DNA of 64,000 bases from positions 12,501-76,500 of the forward strand of contig JAODUP010001050.1 in assembly GCA_025642065.1 (NCBI GenBank), in the 5' to 3' direction. The stretch comes from Paralvinella palmiformis. Lineage: Eukaryota > Annelida > Polychaeta > Terebellida > Alvinellidae. Made by a program: the position numbers and the translations under genes. The notes under the pieces are model-generated. The model had not been told where the DNA came from. It did not search any database and was given only the letters and a program-made list of their open reading frames with translations. Below, piece after piece: positions 43,359-55,181 of this stretch (positions within the stretch are counted from its first letter, which is position 1; each line of letters opens with the position of its first letter).

Positions 43359-43732
43359 CTAACCAAGGTATGTTTTAAACCAACCGATATTCATCAGGTT
43401 TGAAGGCGCTTCTGTAGCTCCATATAGGATGTAGGATCGTCGTTGGCGCTTCTTGATGAGCTGTCCTCTGGTGTGCTGCAGTAGCTGCACGCTTACTAGA
43501 GTATAGTCCGGACGGATCCCACCCGCCACAGTCCAGAATGATGGGTGTTGATGCCCGATGAGCTTTGAAAATGAGGTATTCCAGCCCTCACAGGCGTTGT
43601 TCGTCCGACCCGTTCCTTCCAGGGTGACTTGGTGCACATTCCAGATGGGTATGCCGTACCGTGGTGGAATGTTCCGGACGCGTAGTGGTGGCGGTGGAGG
43701 AGCTCTAGGCTGCACTTGTCATAGTTGAACAA
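43359..43732 (-). pseudogene. MULE-type transposase C-terminal fragment
   Basis: Minus-strand frame with IPPRYGIPIWNVHQ, RTNNACEGWNTSFSKLIGHQ and HPSFWTV. The pattern R-T-N-N-x-x-E-x-W-N followed by H-P-S-x-W is the C-terminal block of MULE transposase-like, FLYWCH-associated proteins common in invertebrate genomes. About 120 residues remain, with no DDE core, so a fragment. A second overlapping frame is a shadow. Confidence 0.6.
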
Positions 43733-43872
43733 AGTAATTAAATTATACTTATAATTAAATTATAACTGTAGTTAAATTATACAAGTATTTAAATATATTT
43801 TTAACCAGTTTGAAGTTATAATCGTGGTTTGAATAAAAGTATAACACCTGTGCCAGCGCCTTAAATATTTTT

Positions 43873-43876
<4 letters not shown>

Positions 43877-43921
<45 letters not shown>

Positions 43922-43938
43922 GCGCGCGCGCGCGCGAT
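43877..43938. repeat. (CA)n-(CG)n microsatellite
   Basis: About 20 CA units passing into alternating CG, a potential Z-DNA former. Confidence 0.95.
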
Positions 43939-43939
43939 C

Positions 43940-44326
43940 ATTAATAAACAGACAAATCTTCCATCGAGCTTCTGGTAGGTGGCATTTTATATACAAAGAT
44001 CACGAGATTTTCAAGTTTAAATTTTAATATTTAATATTATATTAAATCACCTACTACCAACCGTATTCGTCACAATTGTGGTCATATTGAATCTATATCC
44101 ACATTTATACATATCATGCAAATTTTAGAAAAAACTATACCCAGATGGGCATGCATTAGTTGATATGTTAATTTTATAATATTGATTAGCTTAATCCCAT
44201 GATTATCATATTCCAAACTAATTTTGCATTGATCTATATTGTCATTCTATTTATTCCTGCTGTTGCTATTTATTACCGGTAGTACTGAAAGATTCATGTA
44301 ATTTAAATAACTCAGAATAGGGACTA

Positions 44327-44330
<4 letters not shown>
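43940..44330. other. AT-rich intergenic stretch
   Basis: No gene or element recognised. Confidence 0.5.

Positions 44331-44331
<1 letters not shown>

Positions 44332-44423
<92 letters not shown>
44332..44423. repeat. (TA)n-(CA)n microsatellite
   Basis: Two dinucleotide arrays in succession. Confidence 0.95.
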
Positions 44424-44425
<2 letters not shown>

Positions 44426-44837
44426 TATTAGTATAGCGGTTAAGAGCTATATATCATAAGGATCGTGCAAAATTTGACAAAAGCATGAAAATAGACAGAT
44501 ATCTTAATATGCATAGATTCATATAAGCCTAGGTGCTCATCTTCATCACCATGGTAACTGGCCGTCATATCTCGGCTCCTAAGCAACGTAGAAACTTGAT
44601 GTTGATGTCTAACATAACATTCTCATGATCAAGAAATCCATTTTTGCTATATTCAATATGCCCAGATTATTATTATATTAGTTTTCAAGATGGATGACAA
44701 TCCGAAGCAATAATATTGATATATTTGTTGGTTTCTACCAACCATAATGAAATACAGTATCGCAACCTTTGGAGGTATTGGTCTCAAAAGATGCTTAGAG
44801 GTGTTGATGTTCTGCCAGTGCCACAATGTATATGTAT

Positions 44838-44938
44838 CCTTCGCTTCATTACCGTTGGAGGTCGCTCGGCCCATTTAGCATGCCATGTGCACAAAAGTGG
44901 CCGTAAAACATCAATCATAATCACATTAATTGGTTGCA
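44838..44938 (+). mobile_element. SINE family A 3' half
   Basis: CCTTCGCTTCATTACCGTTG, GGTCGCTCGGCCCATTTAGC and GTGCACAAAAGTGGCCGTAAA match the family A body; the tRNA head is absent. Confidence 0.8.
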
Positions 44939-45394
44939 AAAGCTGTAATGTAACCCAGTTTTTGACGCTAACCGGAGTTAAAGTGGACCAGCCAAATATG
45001 GAAAAGGCTTGTGGACATTTTTTTAACGGCATTGTGTGTTAATAGCAGACATCCATGTGGAAGCAATCATTCATAGGATGCTAAAAGAGATATGGGTGGA
45101 TCCCATTGTCAATTTCAGGTTTCAAGGTCATATTCAAGGTCATAAAGGTAAAAAATGTCGTTTTCACAAGTTTGTTTGTCTAAGTAGTTTATAATTGCAG
45201 CTCAAACATGATAATTGACACAGATTGGCTAATTTTGTACTTTTTTACATAACTTTGCATATAATCATTCGATTTGAATAATCTTGGTGTCTGTTTGTAT
45301 GCTATACTAAATCATCTCCAGTATACTGTTACTTTAGTTTTAGCCATTTTATACACAATCCTGAAGATGACGGTCATTATGTGTAGATCAGATC

Positions 45395-46414
45395 ACATAT
45401 CACCGACAAACATCCTGCCACATCACCATTGACGCCCTCCTTGTAACAATTCCAGGGATGCTGCCCATTCTCCAGGCACCAGCAGATGAAAATGATACAC
45501 TCGCCACAGTGATCAATTACTTTATGGCCATTTCACACCACATGGGCCGGACGCACACAATCATTACTGCTGACCAACCATTGTACAGCAAGGGAAAGGA
45601 ATTGGTTTGGACAAATTCTAAGTTTGAAAGTGTCATCTTTCTCATGGGAGGACTCCAGATCTGCTTCAATTTCTTCAAAAGCATTGGCCCACACATGGAG
45701 AGTGCAAGACTGGGTGACCTATGGACAGAGGTAGATGTATACGCAGCCAACACTACTCAGACCATGCTGGATGGCAAGGTCTACTACCGTGCTGTCAGAG
45801 GACACCCACTTACATACGAAGCTCTGGCAACTCAAGTGGCCAATATTCAAGTCATTCATCAAGCCCACTCTGACAATCCAAACTTCAAGATGTGGTCAAC
45901 TTATATAAGCATGATTGAGATCCTGCTGGACTTCATCAGAGCTGAGAGAGATGGCAACTGGATTCTACACCTAGAAGCATTCACTGCGATGCTTTCCTGG
46001 CTCACAATATATTACCACACAAACTATGCACAGTGGGTGCCTGCTTAACTTGCAGACATGAAACTCTTCGAGAAGACTGCATCAGAGGTCTATGCAGAGT
46101 TTCTTGTTGGAAACCTTGTAGTGAAGAGGACCAAATGGCGGTTTAGCCCTGTTGATCGGGCAACTGAATGGATCAACAGGACTTGGTACGCAACTCCGAG
46201 AATTTGGTGTGTTCAAGTTACACATGAAATGAGCAGAAGAGGATGGAGACACCTACGTAGAGCCTATAGGACACCGGAACACCTAACCACCAACCATGCC
46301 ACACTGCAGCTTTTAAACCCAACTGGAGACGCATGCCATGCTACGTGCCAGGGAAAATTGTTGCAAAAAAGCCAGATCGTGATGCAAGTAAGTCTGGCTG
46401 TTGCAACCCAGTAG
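45395..46414 (+). pseudogene. Uncharacterised multicopy invertebrate protein, broken copy
   Basis: One long frame reads TIDALLVTIPGMLPILQAPA, TADQPLYSKGKELVW, FLMGGLQICFNFFKSIGPHM, RAVRGHPLTYEAL and HTNYAQW, then a TAA at 46046-46048, and continues in the same frame as ADMKLFEKTASEVYAEFLVG and VVKRTKWRFSPVDRATEWIN. This layout resembles a family of uncharacterised proteins found in many copies in cnidarian, mollusc and fish genomes. I know no function for it. The in-frame stop and the unrelated tail after EWINR mark a decayed, intronless copy. Confidence 0.6.
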
Positions 46415-46780
46415 GACAATAGAGATAGTTATACTTTGCCTTTTACTGTACTATAGTTATATGTGCATAGACAACTGTATTAAAATACCTTCACATCTGA
46501 TAATTATATATTTAAGAAGGATAAAAAAGAGTATAAATATCTTCAGCATACGCCAAAACATACAAGTAGGCGCCAATATCATCGAACAGGGATTGGAGTT
46601 ATACCAAAGACTGATTAGCTGCTGAGACAATGTTAATATGTTCCCAAATTCAGCAAGCACTATTGGTGATGAAGATCTTGATATGGGATTTACCATCGCT
46701 GAATTTTGTTACACGATTAAAACAACTTGATCAAACATTATTTGTAAGTGAACAATCCATACGATCCATAGTCTGTATAC

Positions 46781-46841
<61 letters not shown>

Positions 46842-46842
46842 T
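46781..46842. repeat. (AAT)n microsatellite
   Basis: About 20 AAT units. Confidence 0.95.
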
Positions 46843-46884
46843 ACTCAGAGATTTAAATGATAATTAATATTTAACTGTGAAAGC

Positions 46885-47045
46885 AACTTTGAACAGGTGT
46901 GTTTTTAGAACGGATTTAAAATTTTAAAGAAAGGACGCATTTATAATATCTGCCTGCAACCTATTGGACAAAATATGACTCTAGCCGAGACACTGGCACC
47001 TGCAATAGTATCTGCGTGGATGACCCGAGTTATCGGGATGACAAT
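46885..47045 (-). mobile_element. LINE fragment, same family as 56950-60170
   Basis: AGGTGTGTTTTTAGAACGG, TTTAAAATTTTAAAG and CCGAGACACTGGCACCTGCA align with 57117-57300; 3' part only. Confidence 0.8.
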
Positions 47046-47970
47046 TAATTAATCAATCAACTAACTAATGAATTAACACACTGTTACTTTTGTTAGCCTC
47101 ATTAACAAGAGTAACAACACGATGTCAGCCCGACGTGAAGGTGTTCATATTTCCATCTTTCAGTTTATATTTACAGACTTTATATCAACACAGGACAAAG
47201 TCTAATAATGAGTAAAAATCCCGATAATTAAACTAATTTCAAATTAGTTTAATTAGATAGAAAATCTATGGGCTACTAGGTGTATTGATCATCTGAACAA
47301 ATTACTGATCTCCTAGCAGAGAGATAATAGGATCACGGTACTGAAACAGTTTCGGTTAGAGTGAAAATTAAGTTATAATGGCAACTGATCAATCTGCTGC
47401 AGCTCACAGAGTCCGAGAGTATTTGTTCCTGGTATTTTGATTGATATGTCGTGTTTGTTCTAGGGCCGTTATTTTTGTATACAGACCCTCTTGGTATCAT
47501 TGTCCAGCGACATGGCGTTAACTAGTACTTATCTGCTCACGATACATAGCTCTCTATATGAATGGATCCTGATAATCAATGCACATAATTATGTTACTCT
47601 TCCTCGGATAATTAATTTGGAACGCTTCATTTATGATATTTGGCTACGGATGATCCGCAGTCTTGGATGATGATGATAACAGTATTATCTGTTTACCTGC
47701 GCCACACTATATCGAATATGAAAAATACCGGCATTACAAATGGATGAATAGTTAATCATCCCAAATTGGTCGGCGTAAACATTACGGGTTTTGTTTCAGA
47801 AGTATTCAAATACAGATGAACACGTCACACCAGGACGCAGGCACGACTGTTACCGTTTTTAGTAAATCCACTTTATCAACCCATCCTTGATATAAGGAAA
47901 ACTTATTACAGTGGTTCGTGTCTCTGTTGTATTTCGTATAAACTATCGTAATTCCCTGGTGGCATATGAA
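47046..47970. other. Intergenic, AT-rich
   Basis: No gene recognised. A palindrome AAACTAATTTCAAATTAGTTT lies at about 47229-47249. The segment 47599-47653 is the likely source (or copy) of a patch in the SINE at 47983. Confidence 0.5.
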
Positions 47971-47982
47971 AGTTCTGATTAG

Positions 47983-48191
47983 ATGATGACGATTGATGTT
48001 TTACGGCCACTTTTGTGAACATGGTAGGCTAAATGGGCCGAGCGACATCCAAAGGCAATGAAGCGAAGTCAAAGATGAAACAACCTTCCCTGGATAATTA
48101 ATTTGGAACGCTTCATTTCTGATATTTGGTTATGGCTGACTCAGGCGGTAGCAACGCGCTACCAACTAGACCACTGAGGCGCCCGGAAACA
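47983..48191 (-). mobile_element. SINE family A with its B box replaced by foreign sequence
   Basis: Flanked by TCTGATTAG at 47974-47982 and 48192-48200. The tail and body are normal, but 48085-48139 is not SINE: it is a near copy of 47599-47653. The replaced stretch includes the B box that other copies keep. Confidence 0.85.
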
Positions 48192-48439
48192 TCTGATTAG
48201 GTTATCGAACGCATTCAGCAAACATTGATTGGTGCAACTCCTTTTAAGATAAATTGTCAAAAATATCCCCTTTGACAAAACTTATTTCAGCTGGGGGCGA
48301 TATGTTTATTTCAATGTTTTTACTGATAATGTTTAATACTGTCGTTGGCAGTACAAATAGATATGTGTCAATCCATGCCTAAAACCCCCAAAACGTCCTT
48401 GAAGACGTGACATCCGGTTGGTTATTTTCGCGGGTGGAT

Positions 48440-48580
48440 GTCTCTCATCTCAAATAATATGGGAATTGTGCATCTAGCATAGCAGCTCCCACTTTCTGGG
48501 ACAGATTGCAGGCGGAGATTAGTAGTGCGACATTGCTTAAAATATAGTATCTGTTCAAAGTGGTTTTCTTCGGTAAATAG
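48440..48580 (+). mobile_element. LINE C-terminal fragment, plus orientation
   Basis: Translates as SIAAPTFWDRLQAEISSATL, like the W-x-x-L-P region at the end of LINE proteins; heavily decayed. Confidence 0.5.
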
Positions 48581-48692
48581 TAGTGGCGTGAATGAATATG
48601 GACAGTAGACTTTACGGACGACATTCCATGAATTTGACTGCTAAATCCTGAATTAAGGATGTCTCTTTACAATGGACCTGGTAGTCCTGAAG

Positions 48693-49020
48693 CGACGACG
48701 ACGACGATGATGATGATGGTGGTGGTGGTGGTGGTGATGATGATACAATGAAGAGGATGATGATGGCGGTGGTGGTGACGATGATGATACAATGAAAAGG
48801 ATGGTGATGATACAATGAAGAGGATGATGATGATAATATAATGAAGAGGATGATGATGGTGATGATACCATGAAAAGGATGATGATGACGATGATACAAT
48901 GAAAGGGTGATGATGAAGATGATGATTATGATGTTGATACACTGAAGAGGATGATAATAATGTTGGCGATACTGATTATTATTAATATGATACAATGAAA
49001 AGGATGATGATGATAATAAT
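48693..49020. repeat. GATGATGATACAATGAAGAG-type minisatellite
   Basis: About ten variant units of roughly 25-35 bases, each with GATACAATGAA(G/A)AGG followed by (GATGAT) of varying length. Open frames rich in His, Ser and Ile on the minus strand are artefacts. Confidence 0.9.
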
Positions 49021-49752
49021 AGTAAATTTATATATGCACCATAAAACTAAATTCGTCAATTTCAGTGATTTAGTGCTTTGTTTTCGAGTGGCCTCGAATA
49101 TACCTGGGACGAACAATTCCTTAGAGAAGTTATCGGATCAGATCAAAACCTTTCATTGGCCGATAAGACATTCCATAAAAACGGATAAAACTCGGATTAG
49201 ACTTCACTATTTGGTTAAACCGGATTAAAACAACGAACCAGCAACGACGACGTGGCACCATCTTTCCTTTGGCCAAAACAGGAAAAATAATTGTAAATAT
49301 TTGGGAGAAAGACTGGACCCGGCGAAAATAATCAGCCGTTCACGTCGACATTAATCCTTCGCCGGATTTCATCGGCCGCTTCGCCGACGAGATCCCGGCT
49401 ATTTATATTTCTCGGCATAACTATTTACCGGGCAATGAGGCGTCCGATTTATTATTATTATTTGACGCCTCGGCCAGGCGTCCTCACAAAGGCCACTTAA
49501 GTCAGAACAGATGAGCAAACATCCTGTGGCCGCTGTTGAGGACGTGCCATTGACGTAGGCAATGCCTCATGGTTATTGGCCGACGTCAGCATTGATCGGG
49601 CAGATCCGAGGAATGGGGGGGGGGGGGGAGAAACGGGGAGTCGATGGCGTGTCGCCGACACGTGTTTGTCGAGGCCCGAAGTGAACCCGTCGTAAGCTGC
49701 TGCCCCGCATAGGAACCGGCACTCGACATCGGCCCGCCAGCGGCTTGATTTA
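49021..49752. other. GC-rich unique stretch
   Basis: CpG-rich, no coding frame recognised; poly-G at 49616-49629. Its composition resembles the transporter's upstream and intron 2 DNA more than its surroundings. Confidence 0.4.
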
Positions 49753-49969
49753 TGGCCGCTCTCTATTCACCGCTAGGCGTCACCGCTGTCCAACTATCGT
49801 CGTCGAGCGGGCATAATTCGATTAATCGATGAAACAAGGCGAATAATTATATTCGTCTAGTATGTTTGCACTTGATAACACTGTCTATGAAGGGATTGAT
49901 AGGTGAGGGAGTGCGCTGTAGTTGGGATGGGAGTTGGATGGGGTGATTTGTCTGCTACCTGTTGCCTTT
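49753..49969 (+). repeat. Left arm of a long inverted duplication
   Basis: From TGGCCGCTCTCTATTCACCG to TGTCTGCTACCTGTTGCC. Reverse complement of 51575-51776 with only a handful of substitutions and one 13-base insertion (AGGCGTCACCGCT, itself a local tandem copy). Confidence 0.93.
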
Positions 49970-49984
49970 TTTCTCGACCAACCT

Positions 49985-50440
49985 ATCAAAATGTTATTAT
50001 ACAATAGTTTTGTTGAATGCTGCTTTAATTATTTTTCCGCTATATGGCTTTTGCTTAGTAAAACTAAAATAGGAAAAGGCTTTTAGATTCATAAGTACTG
50101 ATTTCAGAAGTTCATATAATAATTTATCAGTAAAATATAATAAAACACCATTGCATGTAACAAGGATTCGCAAATTTCTCGCATATACAATAATGAATGA
50201 TATGTTTCCAGAATATTTATCAAAATTTATCAGCTTGAAAAATGTACCACTAAATCTACGATCTGAAAACAATCTAATAATTCTAAATATACCAAATTAG
50301 CATTTGGTAAAAATAAATTTAACTATAATGGCCCGTTTTATTGGAAAGCGTTGCCTAATGATGCGAAGAAAGCAAACAGTTTATATTCTTTTAAATCTCC
50401 TATAGGAGAATGGTTGGCAACGTGTAAATGTGGTTTATGT
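49985..50440 (+). mobile_element. LINE C-terminal fragment, plus orientation
   Basis: In shifting + frames: IMNDMFPEYLSKFISLKNV, PLNLRSENNLIILNIP and YNGPFYWKALPNDAKKANS, the end of a LINE reverse transcriptase protein of a third family. Frameshifted. Confidence 0.7.
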
Positions 50441-50777
50441 GTTTTATGCAAAATAAGTAACAAATAATAACTAACAAAAAATAAGCGAATTTTATGACAA
50501 ATGTTTTAACTTGTTTGGATTCAAGTGAAAATTGAATATATGGTAATATATCATTGTATATACCCATTGTACAATTCATTGTACATACCATCGTCATTTT
50601 ATTTATGTCGATTCAATAACGTTAGTCGCTGATGTTGTCTGTTTTTATCATATTGACTATAAATAAATGTTTCTTATCTTAAGAAATCTGTCCACACGAA
50701 GAACCACGTTTATGTTTCGGCTTTGCTAAATCTCTTGGAAGAGGATTCACACCTAAACTTTAAAACATTGCCTGCAC

Positions 50778-50778
<1 letters not shown>

Positions 50779-50811
<33 letters not shown>

Positions 50812-50814
50812 TAT
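50779..50814. repeat. (ATT)n microsatellite
   Basis: About 11 ATT units. Confidence 0.9.
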
Positions 50815-51264
50815 TGCATTAAAAGAATTTGCTGAAAAACGATATTGGATTTCCATATAACAAAATGTAAAGATCCACCAGTAGAAGGGAAGCACAAACT
50901 TATTTGTGATATCGTAAAGACGACAGATGCTCTTGTCTTCCCTGCTACAACGAAAGGGAAGAAGAAGCGTTGATGGTTTTAGCACAGCTGGGCCCACCAA
51001 AATAATTGGCTGGCATATTCCACTTATCCGGATAGCGCTTTCTGTCTATCGTGTGTTCCGTTTTCTAAGCGGAGTCATCGTCAAAATAGAAGTTTTCGCG
51101 TCCTCGGTAACTAAATTCGAACAACGGTGGACCAGTAATGCCAAATGGCCTGGCACTGAAAATAGTCACCGCCTTCACCAAGCATCACTCGAGACCCATA
51201 GAATTAGAGACCATCGAATATTCACCCCATCAAGCGCATCTGCAATGAAACTGCTAAATATTGC
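50815..51264. other. Unique stretch within the inverted-repeat spacer
   Basis: An open frame at 50927-51328 of 133 residues has no recognised motif. Confidence 0.4.
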
Positions 51265-51400
51265 CTACTATATAAATATAAAATCTGAAAATATGGATGA
51301 CAATATTATGAAATATTGCCTAACATAAACTATTATATAAATATATAATCTGAAAGTATGGATGTCAATATTATGATGGATTATCTAACATAAAACAATC
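51265..51400. repeat. Two-copy tandem repeat, period about 65
   Basis: TATATAAATATAAAATCTGA with TATGGATGACAATATTATGA recurs as TATATAAATATATAATCTGA with TATGGATGTCAATATTATGA. Confidence 0.75.
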
Positions 51401-51574
51401 TGGATAACAGTGTTGTTTGTCATAAGGATATCTATATATAGAAGTATGTATATAATAAAACATTTTTAAACGTTTAGGCGTGAATTGTTTTCTACAAGAT
51501 TTAGCAAAGCCGAGACATGAACTTGGTTCTTCGCGTGGACAGTTATCTTAAACATTTCGCTGCTACACAGAAAC

Positions 51575-51776
51575 AAAAGGCAACAGGTAGCAGACAAATC
51601 CCCCCTCCCACTCCCATCCCAACTACAGCGCACTCCCTCAATTATCAATCCCTTCATAGACAGTGTTATCAAGTGCAAACGTACTAGACGCATATAATTA
51701 TTCGCCTTGTTTCATCGATTAATCGAATTATGCCCGCTCGACGACGATAGTTGGACAGCGGTGAATAGAGAGCGGC
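51575..51776 (-). repeat. Right arm of a long inverted duplication
   Basis: Reverse complement of the left arm. The arms are about 1.6 kb apart; the spacer holds a LINE remnant and (ATT)n. Confidence 0.93.
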
Positions 51777-52397
51777 CTTAAATGTTTGTATGTATGCGTG
51801 TGTGTATGTAAATGTGTTTGAAGAAGAAGGCCATTTAAAATTCAATTACAGATATATTTCTGGATCCGCCCTTAACAAAACATTACTCCTACAATATATT
51901 ATATGTTATAAACAACCTAGGTGGCATAGGCTAGAGTGAGAGATTCCCAAAACGAAGGTAAATGGTAGGAAGAAAAACTACTAGGCTTGTTATCTGAAGT
52001 GTTTTTGAATGTTACATGGAATGTTATTTTTATTTAAAATAATAATAATAATGATAATAATAATAATAATGGTAATAATAATAATAATGACAACAACAAT
52101 ATTATCTGGGCAAGAACAGCTGAGACCGATGATGATCATCATCACCATTATCATCATCATTTAGCGACAATTACAATGACATGATATCATCGACGTTGAA
52201 GCTATGTTATGATAATTGACGATTGTATATGACAAGGCGTGGATCTCTAAATGTGTTAGATGTAGACGTTAATAGTGGGATTTTTGTAACCATAAGTAGG
52301 AGTTTGGAAGAACATAGAATGAAACTCACTCTCGTATGATTCGTCCAGTTAGCTAAATGGCGTCATATGTTTAATGCGTTTTCTAAAAATTAAATGG

Positions 52398-52442
<45 letters not shown>

Positions 52443-52480
52443 TAGAAAGGGAAGAACATGAAGTTTAAGCATCGAGCTTG
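51777..52480. other. Intergenic with (AAT)n and (TA)n
   Basis: (AAT)n at about 52037-52092, (TA)n-(GT)n at 52404-52441. No gene. Confidence 0.6.
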
Positions 52481-53560
52481 TTGTATTTAAGGATAACTGT
52501 ATTCAGATAATTGCTCGCTGGATGTAGGTGCGTGTGGCGTCAGTATTCTAGTTTGGGCGATCAAAGAGTAAAACTAATTGTTCTTCATAATTCGTCCCGT
52601 CACTCAGCCACTTCTAAATCTGTCCACGTTTTCCATAAACGGCTCCGTCAGCCGAACAAGTACGACCGTCTCCGATCATTACCGATCAGACGAAGCAACA
52701 TCGGTTCGGACGGCTTCTGTATGGCGACGCTCCGAGAGCAGACGATTGTCAACGGGCGATATTTGATGTAATTGATGTCAGACGCACGATATTGGCGCTT
52801 CCACAAGAAGAGCTGCCGAGTGGCATTCACCGGCCACCCATCATCGACAATAAAACACGTCCCGAACGCCAGCCCTTGCCGCCCTACCCTCCCCCGTGCC
52901 CCACTTGTCCCGCTCTTGTGTCCGGCTCTCTGGGTCCATTCGGGTGGAGATCAAGAGGTCGCCGCAGAAATTGCCTCGGCCGCCTACATCACTGACAGGC
53001 TTCGCGAACCGATCAGTGACAAATTGAAATGCGATTAAGCCGATTCGCAAATCGTCTTCGTCGTCACCGAGTACGGACTTTCATCGGGAGGAACTTTTCC
53101 CGGGAATGGCTTCTTAAACGAGACAGTTTTTGCGGGAGGGAGTTCTCTGCTCGGGTCTCCCGAGATACGACCAGCCAATAACAACGGCCAGTGCGCATTT
53201 CTGGAGCGTTTCTGTTGAGATAATCCGGAACGTTTGTTCGTATGTGGAGAGAGTTCCTCGCGGCATCGTCGCCATGTTTAGACCCAGTTTGATCGAAATA
53301 TACAAAGACTGACTTGTCGGACTTGAATTCGGCGGAAAAGCAGCATCGTTCCGCGCAGCGAGCATCCAATCCGGAGAGGAACGGGAAACCGTCGTGGAGA
53401 AGATATTACGAAGTTTGTAGGTAGGCGAGAATTTTGAATAGCGTATGCTAAGATGCCTTGAAATAAATCCTCATAAATAACCGGAAGACCCCCCCCCCAA
53501 CAACCGAAATGCGATGCGGAACAAATTATTTTCGAGGACGAAGTCAATCGCTTTTGATGT
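52481..53560. other. GC-rich unique stretch
   Basis: CpG-rich against an AT-rich background. Open frames overlap on both strands and none shows family motifs or flanking splice sites I can trust. Could be a distant regulatory region or an unrecognised exon cluster. Confidence 0.35.
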
Positions 53561-55140
53561 AAGTTTTCAGCATGTGATAGTAAAACGTGGATAATCGAAG
53601 CGGCTAAATTCGAATCTTCTCTACAAATTTAGACCATGCGCTTAATTGAAATATAGCCGAGCTGAACGAATTCGAGGTAACATTCTATTTGTGTTATTCG
53701 CAAAATGTAGTGATTTCTATTCGAGTACGTACGTGTTATTCTGATGGCGCACTACGCATATAGTGAAGCAGTTCAGGAGATATTGAAGATTTAGCGTGGT
53801 GCTATAATTGCCAAACACATTTCCAATCTTCATGTGGGAATTTTAGATTATAATATTTATGTAATTCAGTATATAACAATTTAGTTTTCTTGTTTATCGT
53901 TAAATATCCACTTACATTTGTTACAATATTGCAACATCCCTTCTTCTATTGTAAGGTTTTCTCCTACTTAGCAGCAAATATAATATATGCGATTAGATTT
54001 CGGGGTCGAGGTTAGTCTTATTTTCTGAAATTTACGTAACGCCTGTTAATCTCAAATTAATCGAAAAAGATGATAACGTGTGAGATTTTAACAGTACATT
54101 GAACTGAGTTTTTTTTGTTGGTAATTCTATATAATTGATTTTTAAAAATAGGTCAGTTTTAAAATCAAATTCGAAACTGCCTGTTAAATTCTAATGGCTA
54201 ACATATCTGCTACAGTTGATTCTATAGTGCGGGTGTTACTAGTTATGCCGAAATATTGATGACCTATCGCCCAAAGCCTAAATAAGCGATGTCAAAAACC
54301 AAGTTAAATTCTGTTCAATATGGTATCAAATGAAAAATAAAAGTAATTATCGGTATATAGCCATTTAAATATGATAAAAATAATGATATGTTTGTGTTTA
54401 AAATCGGAAAAGAGAACGTGTCTTATAAAGAACGTAATTTGTTATATATCAGATGACGTCATAAAACTACTCAGCTACTCCCTTGTTGCTACGTGACCTG
54501 GTGATTATATTCTGATGATGATGATAAATAACAATAATAATAATAATATTTATTTCACAATTAACATTTTATGTCGTCCCTAGCCAGGGGCCAATTTTTA
54601 CCATATGTCAGGCAAAATGTATCACGGCATTGTGATAATCTGCAATAAAGATCCTAGATTCAAAGCTTTTATATATACATTATTGTAACACGTACAAGAC
54701 TAGTGTCTCTCAAAATTCGCATGCATATGCTAAAAAAAAAACTAAAAAAAAACTGAACAGTTATCTCATTTTCACCTCAAAACATCACCTGTAGGCAGTT
54801 GGTTATCATGTTGCTTATAATATACAATTATAATTTACATCATATAAATGCCATGTTCACTTTCGTTTTCAAAGCATTCACAAGTGGATGCAAAAGATAA
54901 CAATTATATTATGATTTATTTTAAGTACCTACTTAGAGTCGGAAATATCTAACATAAATCGCCCAGTTTTGATATTATTTTGATTAAATATAATAAAACA
55001 TTCACTGAAAACTCAACCCATAAATCCAACCTTATAATATTGGAGAAGCTTGTGGCGCTATGATACAGGTAAGGTGTGTATGCATACGATGGTTTATTAG
55101 AGAACCAACATTTCTAAAAGCAATTTTATTAAGGATATGG

Positions 55141-55181
<41 letters not shown>

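Noticed and set aside
44716..45042. 108-residue open frame before the uncharacterised protein copy
   Set aside because: Its centre is SINE family A sequence; the remaining part (GCKSCNVTQFLTLTG) is too short to assign.
48693..49020. CRISPR-like array (conserved core with variable spacers)
   Set aside because: The variable parts are low-complexity GAT repeats, not unique spacers.
50927..51328. 133-residue open frame as a gene
   Set aside because: No recognised motif; its end runs into a tandem repeat. Kept only as part of a described stretch.
53040..53550. Overlapping 60-100 residue frames on both strands
   Set aside because: GC-rich DNA gives chance open frames; none has a family motif or credible exon borders.
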